Shown: positions 44,662 to 53,760, counted from the first letter of the stretch. The stretch: DNA of 57,642 bases from Lachnospiraceae bacterium (GCA_016291655.1 JAEEYF010000039.1:1-57642); one strand, 5' to 3'. Made by a program: numbers and translations. Notes: generated by a model from the sequence alone, not told the origin.

Positions 44662-46080
44662 TTAAGCGATAACATCCGGCAGATCCTTGCCGTATTCGGG
44701 TTTGAACTCTTTTATGAGTCTCAATAATTCCTTATCGGTGATCACCGTAATTCTACCATTATCAAATTCATTGTCAACCCATTCTTTGATCTTTACCACC
44801 AGAGGATGATTCTTTGATATCTGCTGATCACCCTTCAGCTTGAAATAAGAATCGATCCAATGTGCTATGCCCGCAAGACCCGATGTGTTTGAAACCGAAA
44901 CCAGCGCGGGACGATTCAGGAATTTGTCCGTATCAAAAATATTATAGATCTCTTCGTTTTTGAGAAGGCCGTCTGCATGTATGCCCGCTCTCGTAACATT
45001 GAAATTCTTTCCCACAAAAGGAGTTCTCGGAGGTATCTCGTATCCAAGTTCCTTCTGATAGTAGTCTGCAAGTTCGGTGATGACCGTTGTATCCATTCCG
45101 TCGAGTGTTCCCTTGAGCTGGGCATATTCGAATACCATAGCCTCAAGCGGAGTGTTACCCGTTCTTTCTCCGATACCGAACAGCGAGCAGTTTACGCCGC
45201 TTGCTCCGTACAGCCAAGCTGTGGTGGAGTTCGTAACCGCCTTGTAGAAATCGTTGTGACCGTGCCATTCAAGAAGTTCCGAGGGAACTCCGCCGTGCAT
45301 CATAAGGCCGTAGATTATGCCCTGTACGGAACGGGGGATCACAGCTCCGGGGAAGTTAACTCCGTAGCCCATGGTGTCGCAGGCACGGATCTTAACCGGA
45401 AGATTGTATTCCGCGCCGAGCTTCATCAGCTCAAAGCAGAAGGGGATTACAAAACCGTATATGTCCGAACGCGTGATATCTTCGAGGTGGCAACGGGCAG
45501 CTATGCCTGTCTCCAGGCATTCCCTTACTATATTGAGATAATGCTCCATCGCCTGAGCACGCGTCATTTTCATCTTATAAAAGATGTGATAGTCTGAGCA
45601 GGAAACCAAAATACCCGTCTCACGCACACCAAGGTCGCGAACAAGTTCAAAGTCCTTCTTGCTTGCCCTGATCCAGGTCGTGCATTCCGGGAACTGATAC
45701 CCTCTTTCCATGCACTTGTAAAGCGCATCTCTGTCCTTCTTGCTGTATACAAAGAATTCGCTCTGTCGGATCAATCCGTTGGGACCTCCGAGTTTGTGCA
45801 GATAGTCATATATGGTAACGATCTGTTCGGTGGTGTAAGGTTCTCTTGATTGCTGTCCGTCTCTGAAGGTTGTATCCGTGATCCAGATCTCATCGGGAAA
45901 ACAATGGGGAACGATCCTGTCGTTAAAAGCGATCTTCGGAATCTCATCGTATGGGAAAAGGTTTCTGAAGACGTTTGGTTTTACCACGTCAACCAGTTCA
46001 TACATATGCTCTTCAAGCATAAGAAGATTATTGTGCGGATTGACTTGTACCTTGCGGTTTTTCATTACATCTTCAAGCAT
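44662..46080 (-). CDS. Re-citrate synthase, isopropylmalate/homocitrate synthase family
   Basis: 472 residues, of the HMGL-like TIM-barrel family, not the Si-citrate synthase family. ITDTTFRDGQQSREPYT contains the metal-binding Asp and catalytic Arg; EWHGHNDFYKA supplies the zinc ligands; GERTGNTPLEAM is also present. Length and layout match the Clostridium kluyveri Re-citrate synthase group, and the regulatory LeuA domain of isopropylmalate synthase is missing. With isocitrate dehydrogenase downstream it should provide 2-oxoglutarate for glutamate synthesis in an anaerobe. An aconitase is needed but not in this window. SD AGAGGAGTAAGACC. Confidence 0.85.
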   Translation of the reverse strand: MLEDVMKNRKVQVNPHNNLLMLEEHMYELVDVVKPNVFRNLFPYDEIPKIAFNDRIVPHCFPDEIWITDTTFRDGQQSREPYTTEQIVTIYDYLHKLGGPNGLIRQSEFFVYSKKDRDALYKCMERGYQFPECTTWIRASKKDFELVRDLGVRETGILVSCSDYHIFYKMKMTRAQAMEHYLNIVRECLETGIAARCHLEDITRSDIYGFVIPFCFELMKLGAEYNLPVKIRACDTMGYGVNFPGAVIPRSVQGIIYGLMMHGGVPSELLEWHGHNDFYKAVTNSTTAWLYGASGVNCSLFGIGERTGNTPLEAMVFEYAQLKGTLDGMDTTVITELADYYQKELGYEIPPRTPFVGKNFNVTRAGIHADGLLKNEEIYNIFDTDKFLNRPALVSVSNTSGLAGIAHWIDSYFKLKGDQQISKNHPLVVKIKEWVDNEFDNGRITVITDKELLRLIKEFKPEYGKDLPDVIA

Positions 46081-46122
46081 GGTCTTACTCCTCTTTGTTT
46101 AAGCTTTTTCATAATGTGCATT

Positions 46123-46134
46123 ATTGTATACAAT
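46123..46134. promoter_or_regulatory. Perfect GntR-type operator over the -10 box
   Basis: ATTGTATACAAT is a perfect 12-bp palindrome that contains GTATAC and fits the GntR/FCD consensus (yGT-M-K-ACr). It covers the -10 box TACAAT, so binding would block RNA polymerase. The likely binder is the operon's own GntR protein. Confidence 0.65.
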
Positions 46135-46151
46135 GATACTTGCTTTGTCAA
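46123..46151 (-). promoter_or_regulatory. Strong promoter of the citrate synthase-isocitrate dehydrogenase-gntR operon
   Basis: Minus strand: consensus TTGACA (46151-46146), 17-bp spacer, TACAAT (46128-46123). The leader is about 35 nt. Confidence 0.85.
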
Positions 46152-46273
46152 CCCTAAAATATAACTAAAAAAACCTTTCTTCTTCTCTTGTTTTATGCAA
46201 AAAAAGCCGATAAAGATAACAGATGAACCGATTGTATTTTTATATTGTATTAATAATAACCAAGGGGGCTTAC

Positions 46274-47308
46274 ATGAAGACTATTATTAACACATTCAGA
46301 TACGGAAACGCCAGAACAAAGTTCGCTCTGCTGCTTATGGGAACGGGCCTGCTTGCCGGTTTAGGCATTCTTGCCTACTCTCTCATTTTCGCAAAATACA
46401 TAGCGACCTTCGCGGCGCTGATCATTCTCGTAGCAGATGTGGGCTTCATATTAAGCACGGATTTCAGGGATCTTATCCTTCCGAATCATAAAAGGAAAAG
46501 AAAAGACAAAAAAGAAAAGCCCGGTGAAGACGATGACGGAACAGATTTCATTGTTCCGGAAGAGATCGATGCGGAGCTCGAAACACCTCAAAAGAGGATA
46601 ATCCCTCCGGATGTAAACCCGCTCACATTGTACGACGCCAAGAGATACAAAAAACTGTTTGTTCAATATAAAGTCAAGCAGGATCATGAACTGATACTGA
46701 TCGACAACTGTGCATCCGAGCATATCATCGAATGTCCCGCCATTCTCTGGAAGGACAAAACAACAGCCTATGTGCTTTTACTGGAGGCCGAACCCCGTAT
46801 GATCAAATACAACATGTATGATTATAACGAGATGCACATCCGTGCAGCCGTGGATGCGGATCCCAAGCACGAGTACAAAGATTTTAAAGAAACCACCTTT
46901 ATTGGGAAACTCTTCACTCCCCTCCTTCCCAACTATACCACTATAGAAGATCGAGGCCGAAAGTCCATATGCAAAAAAGCATTATACGGCATCGGCCCCG
47001 ATATCTTCTGTACATCCAATTCCGTAAAGAACATACTGAAGGTTCTTTCACTCAATATGGTCCTGACGGAATCAAAGATCCAGAGAGGTTCTTATTCAGA
47101 TTGGTTTAAACGTATTTACATATCCCGTCTCATGTACAGAGACAAGATCTTTTCCGCTCCCGAGTATCAGGCTCAGGTAATGGGCATTCTCGATCAGATG
47201 GCCGAGAAAGCCGACAATGAGGATTTCAACAACAGTATCACCCAGATGACTCTCGGTGGTCTGATCCCTCAGGAATATGCGGACTATGCCAACTTCAAAC
47301 GTAAATGA
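46274..47308 (+). CDS. Membrane protein of unknown function
   Basis: 344 residues from the ATG at 46274 (AAGGGGGCTTAC upstream); an in-frame ATG at 46223 has no ribosome binding site. Two adjacent membrane helices (about 18-39 and 45-63), then a highly charged linker (KRKRKDKKEKPGEDDDGTD) and a soluble cytoplasmic domain of about 260 residues with no motif I recognise. A weak promoter (TTGTAT at 46232, TAATAA at 46254, 16-bp spacer) may serve it. It converges on the Gld operon with 9 bp between stop codons. Confidence 0.75.
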   Translation: MKTIINTFRYGNARTKFALLLMGTGLLAGLGILAYSLIFAKYIATFAALIILVADVGFILSTDFRDLILPNHKRKRKDKKEKPGEDDDGTDFIVPEEIDAELETPQKRIIPPDVNPLTLYDAKRYKKLFVQYKVKQDHELILIDNCASEHIIECPAILWKDKTTAYVLLLEAEPRMIKYNMYDYNEMHIRAAVDADPKHEYKDFKETTFIGKLFTPLLPNYTTIEDRGRKSICKKALYGIGPDIFCTSNSVKNILKVLSLNMVLTESKIQRGSYSDWFKRIYISRLMYRDKIFSAPEYQAQVMGILDQMAEKADNEDFNNSITQMTLGGLIPQEYADYANFKRK

Positions 47309-47317
47309 TCCGAAGGA

Positions 47318-48757
47318 TCAGCTCTTCTTCCTTCTTACAACAACTACGATTATACCCGTTATAAGCAATACAACGGGAACAAGCGCAAGCACCACTGCCA
47401 ACCCGATCGCCGTCGAGGCATCCGGGATAATGAGGCTTTCGACCTGTGTAAAGTCGATGGCTCTGACGGCAAGGGTGCTTTCTTTTATGTCTGCAAGTGC
47501 ATTGACGGTGTTGAGCAAAAGGTTGATGTTTCCGTATGAAGATACATTTGCAAAACGGTCGTCAAACAGACCGAGACCCGAGAAAGCGGCGATCTTTGCA
47601 CCGGTAACGGAATCCGTGATCACGCTTCCGAAGTAAAATGTGCCTTCCTTGTCTCCTGCTTCCTTTTCCGTCGTTCCGGATTTGTTTCTCTTAATATATG
47701 CCGTATCGGAGGTGTAGAGAAGGCTGTCAAGGCTCAAATTCTCGGGATCCGTATTCGTGATGATCTCGCTGGAGCCCTGTGAAATAATGTATTTCTTATT
47801 ATATATGCCTTCGTTTATGTCATTGGCGGTAACATTGGCAACAAAGCAATATGCGGGATAATTTTTGTTCATCCTGTTTTCTCTGTCAAAGATGATACCG
47901 TCTCCAATGGTTATGCCATACTCTCCCAAAACTCCCAGAAGCTGAAGATGATCCCAGCTCTTATAGCTAAGGTTAACTATGAGTTTGCCGCCCTTTGAAA
48001 GATAATCGCGCAAAAGCTCCGCTTCCTCTTCGGTAAGATCGTTCTGAGGATTCTGAATGAACAGCACGCTGCAATCATCCGGGATCTCGTCGATCATCAT
48101 GAGTTTTAAGGAATCCACTTCAAGATTGGCTTTGTTAATAAGCTTTACGGTTTCGGGACCGATGGCTTCCTCGCCGTGTCCCGTCACCTGATAAATCTTG
48201 GCAGTCTCATCCGAAAGAACATAACCGATGGCAGAATCTATCTTTCCCTCAAGGTCAAGACCGGTAGTCTGTGTCTGCAGCTGATAGGTTGTATAATCCA
48301 TTGAATAATCAAGGATAACATAATCCTCTTCAGCCATGAATCGACTCTTGCCGTTCCTTTCATTTACGACTATGATGCCGTAATTCACATCTTCACTCGC
48401 CGTGTAGTCTTTGGCAAAGGACGGATAGAGCACCGGATCCTTGACCACAACCTCCACATGTTTGGAAGCCTTGTCTATCTGACCGAGTATCTTGGTGAAA
48501 ATATCGATCGACTCGCCGTTGGGCTCAAGATAATAGATGGTAATGTCATCCTCTATGCCCGCAAGATAGTCCCTGGTCTCGTCGGTAATGGAAAACATAC
48601 CGTTGTCTGTGAGATCGAAAGTAATATTGAGTTTTCCGAATATCAGGTTGATCGCCACAACCGCAATGACGGCGATCACGGAGAATATGGTCGTATATGC
48701 GCCGCCCTTGAAGCTGATGGATGAAAAATCAGGTTTTTTGATATTTAACTTTTTCAT
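47318..48757 (-). CDS. GldG-like extracellular/membrane component of an ABC transporter
   Basis: 479 residues. An N-terminal membrane helix (about 20-41) and a C-terminal one (about 449-472) flank a large extracellular domain of the GldG ABC_transp_aux type. Motifs: LTDNGMFSITDETRDYLAGIEDDITIYY, YQVTGHGEEAIG, and LLRDYLSKGGKLIVNLSYKS. Together with the permease and ATPase upstream it forms the Gld-type ABC complex. In Bacteroidetes this system takes part in gliding; in Clostridia its substrate is unknown. Confidence 0.87.
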   Translation of the reverse strand: MKKLNIKKPDFSSISFKGGAYTTIFSVIAVIAVVAINLIFGKLNITFDLTDNGMFSITDETRDYLAGIEDDITIYYLEPNGESIDIFTKILGQIDKASKHVEVVVKDPVLYPSFAKDYTASEDVNYGIIVVNERNGKSRFMAEEDYVILDYSMDYTTYQLQTQTTGLDLEGKIDSAIGYVLSDETAKIYQVTGHGEEAIGPETVKLINKANLEVDSLKLMMIDEIPDDCSVLFIQNPQNDLTEEEAELLRDYLSKGGKLIVNLSYKSWDHLQLLGVLGEYGITIGDGIIFDRENRMNKNYPAYCFVANVTANDINEGIYNKKYIISQGSSEIITNTDPENLSLDSLLYTSDTAYIKRNKSGTTEKEAGDKEGTFYFGSVITDSVTGAKIAAFSGLGLFDDRFANVSSYGNINLLLNTVNALADIKESTLAVRAIDFTQVESLIIPDASTAIGLAVVLALVPVVLLITGIIVVVVRRKKS

Positions 48758-48769
48758 TTGTCTGCCCTC

Positions 48770-49633
48770 CTAATTCCAACGTCTTTTCTTCACAGCCTGA
48801 ACGGACAGGAAATAAAAGAGAGCTGCTATTGAAAGGTAATAGATCACGGTGCTGAGATTGAACACACCGTTTATAAAATCACTTTGCTTTGAGGAAATAC
48901 CGAATGCCGAAAACAGATCCGCCACTCTTCCTTCCAGCAGCGAAGGCTTGATCAGCTTTACGCAGATCAGCGGTCCTTCCGTAATTACCGCAAAGATCAC
49001 GGTTATCAGTGTGTTTTTCATCAGCATGTATATGACTGAGATCAAAACAATGCCAAGAATGGCAAAAACGACATAGGCTGTTTTGGAATCGGTTTCAAAC
49101 ACACCGCCGATACCGGGCGCGAGCATTGTGAAGAATATGGCTCCGTAGGTAATGATCGCAGCCAGGATCTGATGCTCCGTCGTGCAGGACACAAAGGTTC
49201 CGATTGCTATGTATGTGCTTCCCATAAGGAAAAATGCCAATATCGAAGAATATGCGGTTGCATAATTCACATTACCGTACATTGAAAGAACGAGGGGAAT
49301 AAGGCAGCAAGCCGCAAGTGCAATTCCAAACAGCGTGAGGGCAGCCAAAAGCTTTCCGCCGATGATCTTTTCCACAGGAACTCCGGAGGTCAAAAGCAGC
49401 TGGTCGGTCTTTTGCTTTTTTTCTTCAGCCATCAGTCTCATGGTGATCATCGGTACTATGAACGCGAAGATCATCGCCATGGGATCCAAAACCACTTCAA
49501 AATAGGGATAACCTCCCAGAATGTTATCAACATAGACATATATGCCGGTCAAAAGAAGGAAGAAAAACAGGAAGAGCCAGCCGATGATGCCCTGAAAATA
49601 GCCTCGCAGCTCTTTTTTATATATTGCTTTCAT
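48770..49633 (-). CDS. ABC-2 type permease, GldF-like
   Basis: 287 residues from the ATG at 49633, 9 nt after GGGGG; an ATG three codons earlier sits on the ribosome binding site. Six membrane helices, the first following KAIYKKELRGYFQGIIGWLF. A conserved cytoplasmic loop has RLMAEEKKQKTDQLLLTSGV, typical of ABC-2 permeases of the Gld/Nos group. It overlaps the ATPase gene by 17 bp. Confidence 0.88.
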   Translation of the reverse strand: MKAIYKKELRGYFQGIIGWLFLFFFLLLTGIYVYVDNILGGYPYFEVVLDPMAMIFAFIVPMITMRLMAEEKKQKTDQLLLTSGVPVEKIIGGKLLAALTLFGIALAACCLIPLVLSMYGNVNYATAYSSILAFFLMGSTYIAIGTFVSCTTEHQILAAIITYGAIFFTMLAPGIGGVFETDSKTAYVVFAILGIVLISVIYMLMKNTLITVIFAVITEGPLICVKLIKPSLLEGRVADLFSAFGISSKQSDFINGVFNLSTVIYYLSIAALFYFLSVQAVKKRRWN

Positions 49634-50696
49634 TTTCCGCATCCCCCTTTTGTTCTTCTTCAGTGTTTACTTCTTCAGCGCTTGCTTCTTCAGTGTTAAC
49701 CTCTTCAGTGTTAACTTCTTCTGCGTTAGCTTCTTCTGTGTTTTTGTCTTCAACGGGATTCTCAGACTTCTTAATGAATTCGAGGAACATCTCTTCAAGA
49801 TCAAGGGACAGTGAAGCCTGTTCAAGAACGGCGATCTTGGCTCCCGCAAGTTCAAAGTAAACCTTTTCCCTTATATCCTCATCATTATCCGTGTAGACAT
49901 TGAGAACCGCCTTCTCTTCGTCAGCCTTCTCAACAGTCACTTCCCCAACGCCTTCCATTCCGGAAATGATCTCTATTGCCTTTTGAGCATCTCCCTTAAC
50001 GGTAAGCTTGAGTCCCTTTCTTACGTTCAAATGCTTTGAAAGTCCTTCGGTTGTATCCGAAACAATGAGTCTGCCGTTGTTTATGATCATTACCGTATCA
50101 CATACGGCACTGATCTCTGAAAGGATGTGAGAACTGAGAATTACCGTATGATCCTTTGCAAAACTCCTGATGAGATCACGTATTTCAATGATCTGAACAG
50201 GGTCAAGTCCCACGGTGGGTTCATCAAGGATCACGATCTCGGGCTTTGTTACAATGGCCTGTGCGATCCCGACTCTTTGCTTGTAACCCTTTGAAAGATG
50301 CTTGATAAGTCTTTCCGAAACGGAAGTCAGATCGGTTTTTTCCATTGCTTCCTTTACCGCCTCAGCTCTTTCCGTCTTGGAAGTCATACCCTTTAACTCG
50401 GCAACAAAGTCCAGATACTCTCTGACCTTCATTTCCGGATATACCGGCGGCTGCTCCGGAAGATAACCGATGCATTTTTTTGCCTTTCCCGGCTTACGTA
50501 CCATATCATAACCGTTGATAAGTATCGTTCCCTCCGTCGGAGAAAGGTAGCCCGTTAAAATGTTCATGGTAGTTGACTTTCCCGCTCCGTTCGGTCCCAG
50601 GAAGCCCAATATCTGCCCCTTGTCCACGGTAAAGGAAAGATTGTCGACCGCGATATGATCATCATATCTTTTGGTCAGATTCCTCACTTCGATCAA
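49617..50696 (-). CDS. ABC transporter ATPase, GldA-like, with acidic repeat tail
   Basis: 359 residues starting at the TTG at 50696, chosen because GAGGAGG lies 7 nt upstream and LIEVRNLTKRYDDHIAV is the normal ATPase N-terminus; an in-frame extension to 50774 has no such support. Walker A GPNGAGKST, Q-loop, signature LSKGYKQR, Walker B IVILDEPT. The last about 40 residues are tandem acidic repeats of NTEEANAEEV/NTEEVNTEEA type, mirrored by about 15-bp DNA repeats at 49650-49745. Energy source for the Gld-type exporter. Confidence 0.92.
   Translation of the reverse strand: MIEVRNLTKRYDDHIAVDNLSFTVDKGQILGFLGPNGAGKSTTMNILTGYLSPTEGTILINGYDMVRKPGKAKKCIGYLPEQPPVYPEMKVREYLDFVAELKGMTSKTERAEAVKEAMEKTDLTSVSERLIKHLSKGYKQRVGIAQAIVTKPEIVILDEPTVGLDPVQIIEIRDLIRSFAKDHTVILSSHILSEISAVCDTVMIINNGRLIVSDTTEGLSKHLNVRKGLKLTVKGDAQKAIEIISGMEGVGEVTVEKADEEKAVLNVYTDNDEDIREKVYFELAGAKIAVLEQASLSLDLEEMFLEFIKKSENPVEDKNTEEANAEEVNTEEVNTEEASAEEVNTEEEQKGDAENESNI
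49645..49750 (-). repeat. Tandem 15-bp repeats encoding Thr/Glu/Val-rich tail
   Basis: Units of the form TTCTTCAGTGTTAAC / TTCTTCAGCGCTTGC (plus strand) recur about six times with point changes. They encode NTEEV and ASAEE type units. Copy number is likely variable by slippage without frameshift, since the unit is a multiple of three. Confidence 0.75.
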
Positions 50697-50811
50697 ATCT
50701 TTTTCCTCCTCTGAAAAATGCTGTTCTGATAATATAAGAAAGGTACGAAATCTTTTTGCATATTTTGTGAACAAATTGTGTTCAGATTTATTATTTTTTA
50801 ATTATTTGATA

Positions 50812-50840
50812 TTGCACAGGTTTTATATATTTGCTATAAT
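50812..50840 (+). promoter_or_regulatory. Promoter of the LysR gene
   Basis: TTGCAC (50812-50817), 17-bp spacer, TATAAT (50835-50840). The leader of about 120 nt before the ATG at 50968 shows only weak self-pairing and no riboswitch I recognise. Confidence 0.65.
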
Positions 50841-50967
50841 CTTTTTGCATAGAATTTATACATACTATAACTTGAAATTATATCAGTCAGTTTCCTGTCA
50901 TCAGCAACGAAACCCGAAGTACAAAGTTTCCGCAGCATGAACTGGACTGTTACCGGAGGCCCGAATT

Positions 50968-51870
50968 ATGTCGGAAACACCATCGTTAACTTCATATCTG
51001 GTTTTTAACACAGTCGCTAAACGCGGCAATCTTTCCGCTGCCGCCAAGGAACTTTACATAAGCCAGCCTGCGGTAAGCCGAAGTCTGGCAAAGCTTGAGG
51101 AAGGACTATCAGTGAAACTTTTTATCAGAAATTCCAGAGGAGTCAGGCTCACGGACGAAGGAGCCATACTCTATGAACACACAAAAACCGCCTTTGATTC
51201 TTTGGCTCAGGCCCAAAAATGCATAGAACGGATCAACACCCTCGGCATCGGCACTCTTCGTATCGGGGCAAGTTCCTCACTGTGCCGTTTTCTGCTTATG
51301 CCCAAGCTCAAAGACTTTATTAAGCATTCGCCCAATGTGAATCCCAAGATCTCTTTGGGAACCAGCACCGAGATAATGTCCAAGGTCGAGAACGGTCTTC
51401 TGGATGTGGGGCTGATCAGTCGTCTCCCTTCAGTACACCGTCTTGAATATGCCGAGATCAAAAAACTTACGGACACCTTTGTCGCTTCCCCCGAATACGT
51501 CAAAAAACAGGAGGCCATGGGCATCAACTCCGATTCAAAAGAAATATTCGAAAAATCCGTGCTCTTCCTTCCTCAGGAAGGCAGTTACACAAGACATCAC
51601 GTGGATGCGATCCTGGATTTCAATCAGGTCCTCCCGTCTTATATAACCGAAACCGACAATCCGGATTCCCTATGCCAGTTTGCTCTTTCCGGAGCCGGGA
51701 TCGCCGCCGTTCCAAGGGAATTTGTCGAAAAGGACATTAAAAAAGGTCTTCTGAAAGAGCTTCCTCTTTCCCTCGGAGGCTCAAAAAGAAGTGTGGGTCT
51801 CTGCTATTCCAAGACCGCGCTTCAATCAAAAAACCTGATCTCATTTTTGGATTGTTACAATCGTTTGTAG
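50968..51870 (+). CDS. LysR-family transcriptional regulator
   Basis: 300 residues. N-terminal helix-turn-helix: LSAAAKELYISQPAVSRSLAKLEEGLSVKLFIRNSRGVRLTDEG, followed by a periplasmic-binding-like effector domain. The ACCGGAGG ribosome binding site lies about 9 nt before the ATG. LysR regulators often act on a divergent neighbour; here the divergent unit is the Gld-type ABC operon (270 bp gap), so that operon is a candidate target. The ligand is unknown. Confidence 0.93.
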   Translation: MSETPSLTSYLVFNTVAKRGNLSAAAKELYISQPAVSRSLAKLEEGLSVKLFIRNSRGVRLTDEGAILYEHTKTAFDSLAQAQKCIERINTLGIGTLRIGASSSLCRFLLMPKLKDFIKHSPNVNPKISLGTSTEIMSKVENGLLDVGLISRLPSVHRLEYAEIKKLTDTFVASPEYVKKQEAMGINSDSKEIFEKSVLFLPQEGSYTRHHVDAILDFNQVLPSYITETDNPDSLCQFALSGAGIAAVPREFVEKDIKKGLLKELPLSLGGSKRSVGLCYSKTALQSKNLISFLDCYNRL

Positions 51871-51883
51871 GAAAGGAGCCGAG

Positions 51884-52192
51884 ATGAAAGATTTTTTTGA
51901 CGCCAATCTGTCTCTCAGGCAAAAAATCAGGCTGTACCGGTTGCTTTATACCTTGAGCAACATGAGCTTCAGGTATCTTTTGCCCGTTATATTCGGCATG
52001 CTGGCATTTGTCCTTATTGCTTTTGGCATCCTTATTCCCGAAAGCTTTTTCAGTTCAAAGGATCCGTCGGTAACAGAGCTCTATTATATGTTCACATCGG
52101 CCTCACTGCTGTGTTTCCTGCTTTTCTTCAGCCCCTATGTCAAAAAGATCATTACGAGCTACGGTCTTTTCGGCGACAAACACAAAAAATAG
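51884..52192 (+). CDS. Small membrane protein of unknown function
   Basis: 102 residues with two membrane helices (about 32-52 and 66-86) separated by an acidic loop, and a basic C-terminus (GDKHKK). GGAG lies 7 nt before the ATG, 13 bp after the LysR stop, so it is co-transcribed with it. No family recognised. Confidence 0.75.
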   Translation: MKDFFDANLSLRQKIRLYRLLYTLSNMSFRYLLPVIFGMLAFVLIAFGILIPESFFSSKDPSVTELYYMFTSASLLCFLLFFSPYVKKIITSYGLFGDKHKK

Positions 52193-52201
52193 CATAAAAA
52201 C

Positions 52202-52235
52202 ACTCCGCACCATATGATACGGAGTTCTTTTTTTA
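52202..52235 (+). terminator. Terminator of the LysR unit, probably bidirectional
   Basis: Stem ACTCCG (52202-52207) with CGGAGT (52220-52225), then TCTTTTTTT. On the minus strand T5 follows, so it can also end the J-domain operon. Confidence 0.75.
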
Positions 52236-52928
52236 TATACAGCACAAAAATCCGCCGCTGCCGGTGCAGCATTGCATGCAAAGGCAATACAGGCATATGC
52301 GTCCCAGACCCGGAGACTCGCTGTAGCCTCCCTGTCTTCCCTCATACCATCTTCCCCCTGCCTCAAGCATCTCCACAAGATCCGCATATCTGCTTTCCGA
52401 GGGATTCAACCTGTACGCGTTTTTCGCATGAGTAAGCGCCGCAACATTGTTTCCCATGCCCGAATTTGCAAGAGCACTGTAGTAGTACCACTCTGCATCC
52501 CTGTCATCCACATCCACATTACTCAGTGTGTTCAGGGCCTCCTTGTATCTGCGGGCGGAAATGTAATTGGCCGCCGCTATGATATAGTTTGCACTATTAT
52601 TGTAGGCATTTGTATTCCTGCGATCGTTAAAGCCTCCAAAACCGCCAAAGCCCCCAAAGCCACCGAAGCCAAAAGGATCATCGTCGTAGGCGGTCCGACC
52701 GTAGGTCTCCTTCTCATCATATCCTCCGGTGTAACCTCTCTCCCGGTCTTTTACGATCTGATGGTAAGCAGCCTGTATTTCTTTGAACTTTTCTTCTGCC
52801 CTGTCTTTGTCGGGATTGTTGATGTTCGCATCGGGGTGATACTTTCTGCACAGGTTTCTGTATTGTTTTTTAATATCATCCATATCGGCATTCTGCGAAA
52901 CGCCGAGTATTTTATATGGGTCAGCCAT
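52233..52928 (-). CDS. J-domain protein with Gly/Phe linker, helical repeats and Cys-rich end
   Basis: 231 residues. The J domain (residues 1-63) has the catalytic HPD (31-33), so it can stimulate a DnaK ATPase. A Gly/Phe linker of repeated GGF follows (about 86-99), then helical TPR-like repeats (about 115-180). The last 21 residues are Cys-rich (CLYCLCMQCC) and may bind metal or be palmitoylation-like; this is unproven. The zinc domain of true DnaJ is absent. Its start overlaps the DUF5685 stop by 8 bp. Confidence 0.87.
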   Translation of the reverse strand: MADPYKILGVSQNADMDDIKKQYRNLCRKYHPDANINNPDKDRAEEKFKEIQAAYHQIVKDRERGYTGGYDEKETYGRTAYDDDPFGFGGFGGFGGFGGFNDRRNTNAYNNSANYIIAAANYISARRYKEALNTLSNVDVDDRDAEWYYYSALANSGMGNNVAALTHAKNAYRLNPSESRYADLVEMLEAGGRWYEGRQGGYSESPGLGRICLYCLCMQCCTGSGGFLCCI

Positions 52929-53745
52929 CTTTTTTTGCCCCTTCGTTTTTCTTATTGATCCTGCTCCACATTCCCGAGTAAACTATGTTCCTCAGTATCC
53001 CAAGATTCTTGTCTATCGGCAAGGTCTCCAGTGTCCGGGCCGCTTCCGCAGCCATCATGGTAAGGATCTTCATTCCAGTGCTTTCAAGGTCGGTATTATT
53101 GATAACAAAAGGGTTGTAGCTTCCCGATTTTTTATCCTTGTCATAATCCTCATATGCATCCGCCAGATAAACATATTTTCCTATGAAAAAGCCCAGTTTC
53201 CTGAGTGTATCGCTCCATTCGTCTTCTCTGAAGGCATATATCTCGGCAAGCATCTCTCCGGTCAGACCGGCCGCTGTCTCTATGTTTTCCTCTCCTGCCT
53301 TTTCGACCTCATGCAGTTTTTCCACGTAATTTTTTACCGCTTCCGCCTGCCTCGGATAGACCTTTGCAAGCCTGTCCCTTTTTCGTTTGAGATAAAGCGC
53401 GCCCGCCTTTGCCCCGACATTCCGTGAGTCAAACCACTTGTCCTCAAGATTGCCGTATACAAGCAGAATGTTCATGTCCGCCGCATAAGCGGTTGCTTCC
53501 CCGATCACTGCCTCATGTGACCTTATCATATGAGGAGCGCATCTTTTCTGCACGGTTTCGCTTTCCAGATCATAAAGTCCGTCAAGGAGCATGGCAAGAA
53601 AAGTCATATCAAAGCTCAGGGAAAGCCTGCCTGCAGTACCGAGTCTCTTTCTCAGCGTCTGGCAGACTCCGCAGTAATATGCCCTGTAGCATTTAAATTC
53701 CTTAACCTTTAATTCATTTTCGTTAATGTTCACGTATCCGAACAT
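52921..53745 (-). CDS. DUF5685-like protein
   Basis: 274 residues, helical. The conserved start MFGYVNINENELKVKEFKCYRAYYCGVCQTL, with Cys residues in YYCGVC, and later DAYEDYDKDKKSGSYNPF match the DUF5685 family of Clostridia. The Asp-rich segment and helical content resemble a poly-prenyl-synthase-like fold, but the family has no assigned function. Encoded between the zinc-ribbon protein and the J-domain protein, an arrangement that suggests a shared role. Confidence 0.82.
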   Translation of the reverse strand: MFGYVNINENELKVKEFKCYRAYYCGVCQTLRKRLGTAGRLSLSFDMTFLAMLLDGLYDLESETVQKRCAPHMIRSHEAVIGEATAYAADMNILLVYGNLEDKWFDSRNVGAKAGALYLKRKRDRLAKVYPRQAEAVKNYVEKLHEVEKAGEENIETAAGLTGEMLAEIYAFREDEWSDTLRKLGFFIGKYVYLADAYEDYDKDKKSGSYNPFVINNTDLESTGMKILTMMAAEAARTLETLPIDKNLGILRNIVYSGMWSRINKKNEGAKKDG

Positions 53746-53760
53746 AGGCTTCCCCCAAGC

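Noticed and set aside
50841-50967. A riboswitch in the LysR leader
   Set aside because: Only short weak pairings (for example AGTT/AACT) and no known riboswitch core could be found by eye.
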